The notes under the pieces: generated by a model
Seen by the model: only the letters and a program-made list of their open reading frames with translations
What the model was told of the DNA's origin: nothing
The model's database searches: none
Position numbers and translations under genes: made by a program
Shown here: positions 35,505-43,739 of the stretch, one piece after another
Layout of the letters: each line of letters starts with the position of its first letter
Position numbering within the stretch: position 1 is the first letter of the stretch
DNA from: Isoetes taiwanensis
Lineage: Eukaryota; Streptophyta; Lycopodiopsida; Isoetales; Isoetaceae
DNA length: 64,000 nucleotides
Assembly: GCA_021234155.1 (NCBI GenBank)
Contig: JAJEKV010000014.1
Location: 6,217,563-6,281,562 of the forward strand
Reading direction: 5' to 3'

Positions 35505-37548
35505 CTATCATCTTCGGTTTCCTTTGCCGTCATCGGCGTCATTCTCCCCTTCGCCACCCTTAATCTTCGTCTTCTTCCATTTGTTAGAATTGTTATTTTC
35601 TATTAGTTCATTTGCGTCCTTCATAAACTGACATTATTTTACTATTGATTTGGCAAACTGTGAATCACTAGAGCGTAAGCCGTTGCCTTCATTTTCGGTT
35701 TCCCTGTCAATTACTTCATTGTTAACACGTGAATCTACTGTTGTTGCTTGCATCACCCGCAATGTGGGCAAAATATTCCCTAAGTTAGCGCCATCACGGT
35801 ACTTTGAGCAGCCGGTTTAGCAGCTATTTGTTCATTCTCGCTTTCCTTATCGGGCTGTAGATTACTAGGTCCCTCACGGAAGCAACGTCCACTTTGAATT
35901 GGACAAGTCTACGAGACTTTTGGACAAGTCTACGAGACTTTGATTGCTGATGATTTCAGGTTGCCATAAGGGCCTTTAGGAGACTTGGCAAGCACATGCA
36001 TGAGGAATGGTTCAAGAAAGTCTTTGGCCCGCTCATCACTCACAAAGCAAAGTGACATCTTCTTGCACCCATAAGAGCCTCTCGGGCAATATAACCTCCA
36101 ACATGAAGCTCCAAGCGAGGTTGTATCAATTGGAGCAAATGCCTCGGCGAGGTAAGCAGCCATAGGCGGGGAAATCCATTTTTATTTAAGGGGCCCTTCT
36201 CCTTAGTTTGTAGCTCAGACTTGATTTCCCCACTTAGGGGGGTCCCGATCCTCATCCTCTCTCGACTCATCCTGTTTACGGTGATCCCGATCCGTATGAA
36301 AGAATATAGTTCTTAAGTATGGATCATCTAGAAGAAAACATTCCCATGCATCGCTATTGTCACCCTTGGCCTTAGCGATATCATATTCCTCGTCGACAAA
36401 GATGGATATCATAATAAAGATGACATGTGCCATCTTAAGATTACGCTTGCATGACTCATTATCCTTAACATCATATATTAGGCATCCCTCCCTAATAACT
36501 TTGAGGCACTCGGATCATGAGCGGCGGATAGTGCATGCAGATGTGACTCACCAGAAGGACAAACGATGACAATAGTGAAGGACCTCTCAGTTGTCAATCC
36601 TATACAGCTGGTAAAGAAGCTGCTGTAGTCCTTCTCGTTCATGCCCATATCTCCTCTCCCACCCCTGCTGTCCAACACAAAGAGTGATATATTTTTAAGG
36701 CCGAAGTTAATTCTGGCAAGAGACCTTTGTACCCAATGGAGACCGAATCTTTGGACAACGTCGTCTTCTCCAATAATCTTCTTCACAAGGGCCACTTTTC
36801 TTCTCAACTCGGCCCATTACCTTAGGGGTAGAGTCTCCTTATGTTTTGTATTTTAGCCTTCCAATTCTTTAGGAAGTCCTTTGACCAGAATACAAACTTC
36901 TTGATGTCATCATTCTTGACCTTGTATTTGTCCGGCAATCCAATTTCGGATAATGCCACATCCCCGATAGCCTTTGTAACTCAGCTCCTACAGCTGACTT
37001 CATTGTACGTACATCCTTCACATGGTTGCAGCACTCAACGAAGGACATCCTATCCTTAGTGAAAGCACTCTTCTTGTATAAGACTTCCTTCTTTAAGCGG
37101 TCTAAAACCCAAATGGTCTCAAAGGTGCGTCTAGCCCCCCGAGTCTTTCTCATCTCTGTCACATTCAAGTCAAAGATGCTTACATCAACGGGAGGCACCC
37201 TACCCATAGTATCGGCGGCTTCCTTTGTGCATAAGTGTCCCGAGAATTCATTCCACTTTTGCCATAATCGCCTCCTTACAAAACACAATCTTATACGAAG
37301 TCCGTTGGACCTGACACGCTAGATGAGCTTTCGGAAGGATGCGCAATGTCATCACCACCTTTTTTTCTTTGATTTTCTTGCGGTTTTCTTCTTCTCAGTA
37401 TAATTGTTCTGCGGCCAGTCCGCTCCGGCAGCTTGAAAGCCTCGGACTTTGACCCGCCATGCGGTGGGTAATGGGCAGCCATATTCCACCCATTTGTTGC
37501 CGGGCGTGGCGCAGATTTGCTCCACGTATGGACCGCCAAAAGTACGTG
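35505..37548 (-). pseudogene. Linker plus methyltransferase-like exon, array copy 3 (joined to the ParB-like exon upstream)
   Basis: The rightmost copy keeps the natural 5' side. A minus-strand frame from about 37548 reads CATPGNKWVEYGCPLPTAWR, a Lys-rich run, then SSSSVSGPT. After a frameshift it enters the WQKWNEF start (37260) and the rest of the methyltransferase-like region: DYSSFFTSC near 36640, RGGRGDMGM near 36670 and LELHVGGYIAREALMG near 36110. Several frameshifts are present. An acceptor-like TTGTCTCTGATACTGATTCA lies just upstream (about 37560-37580), matching the donor at 37955 of the ParB-like exon. So ParB-like, linker and methyltransferase-like parts plausibly belong to one transcript. 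Confidence 0.5.
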
Positions 37549-37955
37549 CATTGAATCAGTATCAGAGACAAGAAACACGCCGGGCGCGATTTCAATAGAA
37601 AAGATCAACCTCAAAGCACGCCTGGCGTGAAATGAATTAAATAACATTGCAATTCACGCCAGGCGTGCTTTCGAATCGGTTGAATTCACGCCAGGCGTGC
37701 TTTCGAATCGGTTGAATTCACGCAAGGCGTGATTTTCAAATGAATTGAAATCACGCCAGGCGTGCTTTCAAATCAAATCAATTCACGCCAGGTTTGCTTT
37801 AACATTTCACGCCTGGCCTGAATTGGTTTTGATTTAGCACGCGTGGGCGTGATTTGGTTTCATTACAGAAATCGCGCTGGGGCGTGAATTGGTTTCATTT
37901 GAATGAACGCCTGGCGTGAATATGAAAGTGCTAACATCCTAATACAGTTAGTTAC
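37549..37955 (-). repeat. Intron carrying 11 phased CACGCC-GGCGTG palindromes
   Basis: Palindromes close to TTCACGCCAGGCGTGAA begin at about 37576, 37617, 37655, 37687, 37719, 37752, 37784, 37808, 37838, 37873 and 37906. Most intervals are 30-35 bp, close to three helical turns. The sites at 37655, 37687 and 37752 are perfect 13-mers CACGCCAGGCGTG. Others have one or two changes (GCAAGGC, CCTGGCC). Spacers share only short AT-rich words such as TTTCGAATCGGTTGAATT. The run lies between a GTAACT donor and the next exon on the minus strand. Confidence 0.85.
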
Positions 37956-39060
37956 CTTTTGTATAAAAATGTCTTCCCCATTTCATTCAAAGTTGCACTA
38001 ATCTCAGCCAAATCTGCAGGTGAAGTATTGGCATCCAAGATACGACACCTCCTATACGCATAGTGATTGTAGAACGTGTTTTGGCCTGTTTGTTCTGCCT
38101 GCCTGATGAGGGCCTTCTGTGCCTCAACAGAATGCTGCCTGTCGATGACGACGAATTTAATGTTATCCTTTGACATTAACTCCTCGAAGCTTGTTCGAGA
38201 TCATATCCCAAGGTAACACATCCGCTGGCATAGGCATTTGACCTGGATTACTAATCATGCTCTGAACAATCTCCATGGCATGTCTTTGGATCATATCTTC
38301 TGCTAACATAAATGGAGCTAGGTGAACGGATGAGGGACTTCACATGGATCTGAAAAGTTTCCTTAAGACCCAATGGATAATGGTCAGAATATTTATTCAG
38401 CTTGTTCATGGCCTCTAGCTGCGCCACCCTGTCCTGTTCATTCTAAAAAACAGAAGCCTCCATGCCTTCGACAACTGCAGGTTGAACATGCTTCCCTAGA
38501 TCTAGGACCCTCCTAGAAGCTTTCAAGTCAGCTAATTCCCTAGCTTGCTGCACATAATGACTTGCTGTCGGTTTAGTGAATATGCCTCTACGCACAGCTG
38601 TAACCCCTTGGCAAATAGATATTGGCGTAACTGCTACATTGGTTGGCCAACCATATTTAAAACATGTCTCACCGTTCACATCTGTCTTCATGAACGTATC
38701 CTTGTATGCAGTAGCTCTACAGCGAGTAAGTCTGAGCAGATCTTTCTTTTGCTTATGTGTAATCTCCAAGAGCAATTTGCAGTTGGTGTCATCCTCTTCC
38801 TCACAAGAGATTAGGATCCCTTGTTTGGCCATCTTGTCTGCTTCCTTTTTCCTTGAGAAGAGAGTTAAATCGAGCTTGCCATTTGTCTTGGCAAGGTCAA
38901 CGCATCACACTCGGTACCCTCGCCCATTTCCTCTTGAGGCGGCAGGTCGATGGTTGCTATAAGAATCGGCCCTTCATCATCTAAGGTGAGATCATATGGT
39001 CTTTGCATGCAGATCCGGTCGCCGCCCTTGCTTTCTTGGCGGGATTAGAACCCGAATTAA
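37956..39060 (-). pseudogene. ParB-like domain exon (broken by frameshifts)
   Basis: Minus strand. A 129-codon frame (38832-38443) starts MAKQGILISCEEEDD. It is followed, across frameshifts near 38440 and 38310, by NEQDRVAQLEAMNKL, FMLAEDMIQRHAMEIVQSM and SNPGQMPMPADVLP. The last frame (38176-37956) has KFVVIDRQHSVEAQKALI, YAYRRCRILDANTSPADLAE and ISATLNEMGK. The 'VIDGQHRxxA' core, followed by a short strand and a SxxLN helix, is the ParB/sulfiredoxin-fold pattern; RQHSVEA stands for GQHRVEA. The exon ends at donor AAAAG|GTAACT. ParB-like domains bind or cleave DNA (some hydrolyse CTP). In bacteria and phages they are often joined to DNA methyltransferases, which matches the next exon. Start uncertain. 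Confidence 0.55.
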
Positions 39061-39168
39061 TAGGGTTTTCTTCCTCTTGGGCCGCAAAAGAAGATGAGCA
39101 CTTTTAGAGTACTTTTTAGGAAGAAGAGAAGAGATCACGCCGTGCATTTAAACCTAAATTAGTACAAA

Positions 39169-39181
39169 TCACGCTTGGCGT
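39169..39181. promoter_or_regulatory. Single palindrome CACGCTTGGCGTG between ParB-like exons
   Basis: A 13-bp palindrome-like site (one arm base altered). A shortened version, CACGCCGTG, starts near 39136. Both lie upstream of the main ParB-like exon on the minus strand, in what is probably its intron. Confidence 0.55.
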
Positions 39182-39509
39182 GTTGGTAGCTCCTATTATT
39201 GACCATGCTATCGTGAATTTGAAACTAAATTATTTTGCATCCACATTTTAAGCTACATACCCTTCATGAATCCATATTTCACCTTTGTTTAACCTCATTG
39301 AACATTGCTATCTCCAACCATCTAACACCGCTATATTCTATATATAAAATGCGAGCAAAATTATGTTCTACAAAATGGACAATCGAGCATTAATCGATGG
39401 TAATACTTAAAATTCATGCAAAGCATAATAACTCAAACTCATGCAAAGCATATTAATCAAGGCAAGGAAATATCTCAAATTCATGCAAGCATAATACTCT
39501 CCACACAAT

Positions 39510-39690
39510 TGTGTATTCGTGGCAAATTAAATACCTTGAATAGGGTTCGTGTATTACGGTATTCGATCAACGCCCTCGAAACTTGAGAAGAGCCGGTTTT
39601 AGAGATTGCTCTTCCACCGCTTCCCTCCGCCTCCGGCCCCGCCTCGACCTCGATTCGTTTTAGAAGACATCTCCGGGAGTCGCCTAGTAA
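39510..39690 (-). CDS. Possible first exon of the ParB-like gene
   Basis: On the minus strand an ATG at about 39674 gives MSSKTNRGRGGAGGGGKRWK before a stop. A neighbouring frame stays open to TTCAAG|GTATTT at 39510, a donor-like site. The region upstream on the minus strand (39840-39920) has two ATCCCGCC motifs. A Gly/Arg/Lys-rich, disordered, nuclear-looking N terminus is plausible. The link to the exon at 39060 is inferred from strand and distance only. Confidence 0.3.
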
Positions 39691-39839
39691 CACATTGGAA
39701 GGTCGCGGCTTGGATACGCTCGCCGAGCTTTCGAAGAAATAGCTTTTTCTGCAGACGAGAAATAGAGAAATTTGAATTTCAAGAAAACACAAAATGCGGT
39801 TTGAAATATTCTTGACACATACAAATAATAATGACGAAG

Positions 39840-39920
39840 ACCCGTCCGCCGACTTCTTTCATTAAGTTTTTAAAAACCAATCTACCCAAAAAGTATCCCG
39901 CCAAATTTATCCCGCCTAAA
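39840..39920 (-). promoter_or_regulatory. E2F-like CCCGCC pair upstream of the ParB-like gene
   Basis: TATCCCGCCAAATT at about 39893-39906 and TTATCCCGCCTAAA at about 39907-39920 resemble the E2F/DP consensus (TTTSSCGC), here read on the plus strand. Comparable CCCGCCA sites lie beside the palindromes at 42188 and 43407. Binding is inferred. Confidence 0.4.
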
Positions 39921-40491
39921 CGTAGTTAACCTAATCTTTCTTCTAATTCGAATTTTCCCGACCGCCAGAGTTTCCATAGCCCGCGTGATTTCGAGAACTT
40001 CGAATCGGCTACTCAAGAATGGCTCTGCATTCGGTAAGCATCTCATTCCTATAGCTTGTACAATAATTTCCGGTAAAGGTGTGCGAATAGGCAATTGTCT
40101 GCGAGGTCGAAGATGAATGTTTCATGTTAACTACAAATCAGAAAAGGAAAGTAGGATTATGCAAGATCGACTCCATCGATCCGACTGCAAACTGTCATGG
40201 AATTCCGCCGGGGATAAGTATGTCCGTTCTGTTGATTAATCTTTGCCTTCTGACGATGAAGCTTTACCTCGCAGAGACACGGTGGGGTGGGGATACGGTT
40301 GGAGAAAGTGTTGGAACATTTGTTGCATGGCCAAGAAACCGCTTAAAAAAGGTATGTAACATGTATTACATTGTAGAAATATAGAAGTAGACAAAATTTG
40401 TTGTATTCATTGGAAAAAGTTTACAATTGTATATAATCTGGATAAACTGGATCAACCAGACAAAATCCCAGACTACTGTTTCAAGCCCAGT

Positions 40492-41128
40492 CTACTGAGT
40501 AGCTGGGCTATCGATACTCCCATTTCCATAGCTGGGCATAGTGAACTGATCAGGTAAAACCCCAGCAAAAACACCAGGCTCTAGCTCCACCTCCCCCGCC
40601 TGCTCCACCTCCACCTCCTGCTCCTCCTCCTGCTCCACCTCCTGCTCCATTGGTTGAACCTCCAATGCATCGTATAACGCCTGCGGTAGTGGTTCCATTG
40701 GTTGAGCCATCTCCATTGCATCGTATACCGCCTGTGGTAGTGGTTCGTGTTGGGGCATCCGGGCATAGAGGCTAACCACTAAGAAACGCAGCTCCTCATT
40801 TTGAATCTCGAGCTGACGGATGCGAGATTCACTCTCGATCAATGCATGTACTGCATTCTCGAAGTGATTAGATAAGAGGGCCAGCCTCCGTGCGATTGCA
40901 AGGGCCCCAGAGCCCAGATCTATCATTGCCTGGCGGCCGCCATCATCATTACTTGATCCAAGTACTCCGGGGGTTGCAAGATCGGTGCTCCCGGCCCGGT
41001 TGGTGCTCGGCCGCGGTTCAACCTATTTGGAGATTGGGCCTAAACCGAGCTGGGTTGTGTGATTGCTGGCCCAAATGTAATTCCAATGCATCTTCGTCAC
41101 CAACCGGGTGATTAATGTAACTTGGCAT
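40492..41128 (-). CDS. Coiled-coil, Glu-rich small protein
   Basis: Minus strand. ATG at 41128 begins MPSYINHPVGDEDALELHLG. After one frameshift near 41035 the frame runs to a stop at 40492, for about 205 residues in all. Features are a predicted coiled coil (HALIESESRIRQLEIQNEEL), then two related proline-containing repeats (HEPLPQAVYDAMEMAQ, MEPLPQALYDALEVQ) and a run of Glu-Gln-Val (EQEVEQEEEQEVEVEQ). No enzyme signature. A TATA-like ATTTATATAAA lies about 65 bp upstream, and a perfect palindrome CACGCCTGGCGTG (41163-41175) lies between it and the ATG. I do not recognise the family; it may be a structural partner of the neighbouring ParB-like gene. Confidence 0.5.
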
Positions 41129-41162
41129 CTATCAATAGGAAGTGAGCGGAGTTATCAGTATT

Positions 41163-41205
41163 CACGCCTGGCGTGTTATATTTATTTATTTATATAAACT
41201 TAGAA
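41163..41205 (-). promoter_or_regulatory. TATA box and palindrome upstream of the coiled-coil gene
   Basis: The palindrome CACGCCTGGCGTG occupies 41163-41175. The plus strand then reads TATTTATTTATTTATATAAAC (41179 onward), i.e. a TATATAAA element on the minus strand, followed by further palindrome variants at 41215-41227 (CACGCCCGGCGTG) and 41252-41264 (CACGCTCGGCGTG). Confidence 0.5.
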
Positions 41206-41249
41206 ACTAAGAGACACGCCCGGCGTGTTCTGCTATATAGGAAAAACTA

Positions 41250-41490
41250 TACACGCTCGGCGTGCATTCAGCAGAGAGGGAGAAAAAAAAACATACAGAT
41301 AGATAAGTAAATAGATAAAGGCCAGGCAATTATTTACATGCGTAAATAATTGCCTGGCCTTTATCTATTTACTTATCTATCTGTACAGGTTTTTTTTGTA
41401 AATAATTGCCTGGCCTTTATCTATTTACTTATCTATCTGTACAGGTTTTTTTTTTTCTCCCTCTCTGCTGAATGCACGCCGAGCGTGTAT
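41250..41490. repeat. Near-perfect foldback with a duplicated right arm
   Basis: The left arm (41250-41338) runs from the CACGCTCGGCGTG palindrome through GCAGAGAGGGAGAAAAA and ATAGATAAAGGCCAGGCAAT to TATTTAC. It is mirrored by a right arm that ends in CTCTCTGCTGAATGCACGCC and GAGCGTGTA. The inner half of the right arm (GTAAATAATTGCCTGGCCTT to CTGTACAGG) occurs twice, near 41340 and 41397. Only a few bases separate the arms, so the DNA can extrude a cruciform. It could be a real foldback or an assembly artefact of an inverted duplication. Confidence 0.8.
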
Positions 41491-42040
41491 TCATGTTGAA
41501 GGCTAAGGTTAGCATGAAACACGCTTAGCGTGTTTCAAATATTATCTTTCGCGTGTTTCAAATATTATCTTTCAGATTTTTCTAATGCTTTCTACTACAC
41601 TTATTCATAATAGAAACTTGCATGCAATAGCATGATTAATTCATGAAGAGAAACTCAAGAATTTACTCGAAACAAAAAGAAGCAGATGAAGTTTATAAAA
41701 AACTATTCTGGTTTTCATAAACATCATCTACTTCCTCTGCCTCGAGCAAATGCAAAAGCTTGTCTTCTTGGATTAAACCTGCCATTGAGATGCAACTTAA
41801 AACTAAATGAAAACTAACCTTGAGTTTCGAATTTGGAAGGATTCAAGAACGAAGGACTATGCTTGTGGTTTTAATTCCGAGGCTTTTCGATTCGCGCAGA
41901 CCTTAGTCCCTCGCACACGGATGCTCTGAGAACTAAAAAGGCGAGTCTTTTTAGTAAGTTAGGAATTGCCGAAACCAAACATCTAACATTGCTGAATATA
42001 AATCTGCTCAACAAGATTTCAGGAGGGCGGATCCAAACAC
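41491..42040 (-). other. No clear gene; possible decayed transcript unit
   Basis: Downstream on the minus strand of a well-formed promoter (42050-42243), but no frame with a clear ATG and length is present; the longest minus frame is about 60 codons and lacks an ATG. A palindrome CACGCTTAGCGTG is at 41520-41532, followed by a duplicated CGTGTTTCAAATATTATCTTTC. It may be a pseudogenised relative of the acidic gene at 42.9-43.3 kb. Confidence 0.3.
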
Positions 42041-42049
42041 AGCAGAAAC

Positions 42050-42243
42050 GCAACCGGCAAATCGTATGAAGGAAGGAAGAAAATGTAGGAACTTTGAGAG
42101 CGTGAAATGGATTTATATAGGCATAATTGGAAATAAGTTAGCGTGAATAATTGATTGCTTGAATTAACACGCCTGGCGTACGGTCTTCCCGCCAGACATT
42201 GACATGCATAGGGTATATATGGAGAATATTGCATTTCATGCAA
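42050..42243 (-). promoter_or_regulatory. Palindrome/CCCGCC/TATA promoter, copy 1
   Basis: Read on the minus strand, in order: GTGAGAATTTATTGCATG, ATATACCCTA, CTGGCGGGAAGA (E2F-like), TACGCCAGGCGTG (42168-42180), a TTATTCACGCTAA block and CCTATATAAATCC (TATA near 42112-42122), then CACGCTCTCAAAG. The same string of blocks, with substitutions, lies at 43320-43480 before the acidic gene. This supports a functional promoter that was duplicated. Confidence 0.6.
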
Positions 42244-42249
42244 TAAATT

Positions 42250-42930
42250 CTCACGGCATTTTATTCCATTTATTGCATTCGAAAAAATAAAATTTATAAA
42301 TTTTATATAGGCTAAATTAAAAATGACTTTAAAGGCAAAATAATCAAGGCTAAAAAATGACTTGTAAGGTTGGGGAATTGTTTTAGGTCGTATAGGAAAA
42401 TTTCCTATGGTTACTGTGATGAATCAGAGATTTCTCATGTGGTTGATTTATAGTGTTCCCGAGACTTTGTTGAGACAAAATTTGCAGATACAAAATTTTA
42501 GAGAGACAAAATTTGCAGAGACAAAATTTTAGAGAAAACAGTTTGGAGCCAAAATAATTGGAGAATACAGTTTGATTTTATTCAAAAAATTTTATGTACA
42601 GAAAAACTGTTTGAAGAAAACTGTTTGAAGACAAAGTTTATGAAGAAAACTGTTTGATTTCATTAAAAACAATTGTATGTACAGATGCCCGAAGGCTTGG
42701 AAGCAGCTGCCCAAAGGCTTTTCACACAATTTACAGAAAAAAAATGCCCGGAGGCGTGTCCAAAACTTCTGTAAGAAAGGAAACAAAAAATGGGCCGCCC
42801 TGGATCTCATCACTCTTCTTCCACGCCTGCAACAAAGAAGAAGGAAAGGTGTTAGAAAAGAAAGAAAGGTGCAAAAACAAAAAAAAAGAAGAAATCACAT
42901 GCAAACCCTCAACCACTCCAAAAACTGGTC
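42250..42930. other. Intergenic, no gene recognised
   Basis: It contains repeated AGACAAAATTTGCAGA words (42470-42540) and GAAAACTGTTTGA words (42540-42660), which are short internal repeats. It lies 3' of the acidic gene. Confidence 0.4.
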
Positions 42931-42936
42931 GAATTG

Positions 42937-43279
42937 TCAACCTTCTTCCGAATCCTCCTCCTCCTCCTCCGAGATTTCATTCTCTGTTTCAGGGTCAAGC
43001 CAACCCTGAAGCAGAGCGGTCATGTGCTCTTGGGAGGACATCTCCTCCTCTTCCTCCAACTCCTCCTCTTCCTCCTCTTCCTCCTCTTCAGAATCAGAGG
43101 AATCAGAGGAGCTCAACTCCTCCTCTTCCATGTCGAACTCCTCCTCTGAATCGGAATCAGAGGAGAATTGGGCAAGAAAATCGATAAGGGGGGGAAGAGA
43201 GGGGGTTCTTCAACCCGACGTCTCTTTGACGAGACCTCGGGTTCTTCATGAAGTTCGAGCGCTGAGGCTGAACGCTTCA
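42937..43279 (-). CDS. Very acidic, low-complexity small protein
   Basis: Minus strand, ATG at 43279 (MKRSASALELHEEPEVSSKR, with a basic KRRR cluster that could be a nuclear signal). After one base slip in a poly-C run near 43180-43200 it continues as FSSDSDSEEEFDMEEEELSS and long Glu runs, ending EEEEDSEEG at 42937. About 114 residues. Ser-Asp-Ser-Glu patches suggest CK2-type phosphorylation, and such acidic tails often bind histones or basic DNA-binding domains. It has a strong TATA promoter with palindrome and E2F-like site. No family is named; alternative plus-strand frames here are Ser/Pro shadows of the same trinucleotide repeat. Confidence 0.5.
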
Positions 43280-43319
43280 TGGCGGGCAGAAAAAAAATTT
43301 GGACAGAATGGAGGTCTTG

Positions 43320-43480
43320 AGAGCGTGAACCGGATTTATATAGGGTTAATTAGAAATTAGCGTGAATAATTTATTGCCTCAAATAACACGCCAGACGTAC
43401 GAAATTCCCGCCAGCTATATCATCTAGGGTATATTATTATGGATAATAAATTCTCACGGCCATCAGCTATATGTCTTTTC
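43320..43480 (-). promoter_or_regulatory. Palindrome/CCCGCC/TATA promoter, copy 2 (acidic gene)
   Basis: Minus strand: GTGAGAATTTATTATCC, ATATACCCTAGATG, CTGGCGGGAATTTCGTACG, then palindrome variant TACGTCTGGCGTG (43387-43399), TTATTCACGCTAATTTC, CCTATATAAATCC (TATA near 43330-43340) and CACGCTCTCAAGACC. The ATG of the acidic protein follows about 50 bp later, a good TATA-to-start distance. Confidence 0.6.
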
Positions 43481-43739
43481 GTAATCATATATCCAAATTT
43501 TCGATAATTAAAATTAGGATAATATCATTTCCTTGTTGTTGCCACGAAAATTCTTGTTTTAAATGATTTCGTTTACACCCATTGTTATTATTATATTAAA
43601 CCTATTTCCAAGGAATTTCTTGCTTTTAAAAAAATTTGATTTACCTCTACATATTCCATAAATGTACGTACTTTTTTTATCTTATGGTGTAATAATTTTT
43701 TCCTACTCATTGACTAAAAAGGGTGCAATTTGCCTAGGT

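Larger units (their letters stand above)
29831..37266 (-). repeat. Tandem array, three units of about 2.48 kb (methyltransferase-like + HAD)
   Basis: The same HAD landmark (CAGAAAATCATCTGTCGCAA) occurs at 29831, 32334 and 34802, offsets 2503 and 2468. The ORF start landmark (TTTTGCCATA) lies near 34785 and 37259, offset 2474. The left end (after 29831) and right end (beyond 37266) each run into unique sequence. The two internal junctions read GTGAAGT-GG-TATGGCAAAAG. This is the structure expected from unequal tandem duplication with one breakpoint just after the HAD donor and one inside the methyltransferase-like exon. Confidence 0.85.

Noticed and set aside
37549-37955. CRISPR-like regularly spaced repeats
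   Set aside because: Regular spacing, but the repeats are 13-bp palindromes with short non-unique AT-rich spacers in plant nuclear DNA; no cas genes.
42654-43360. Plus-strand Ser/Pro-rich frames opposite the acidic gene
   Set aside because: They are antisense shadows of GAG/GAA codon runs; the minus strand has the TATA, the ATG and a sensible acidic protein.
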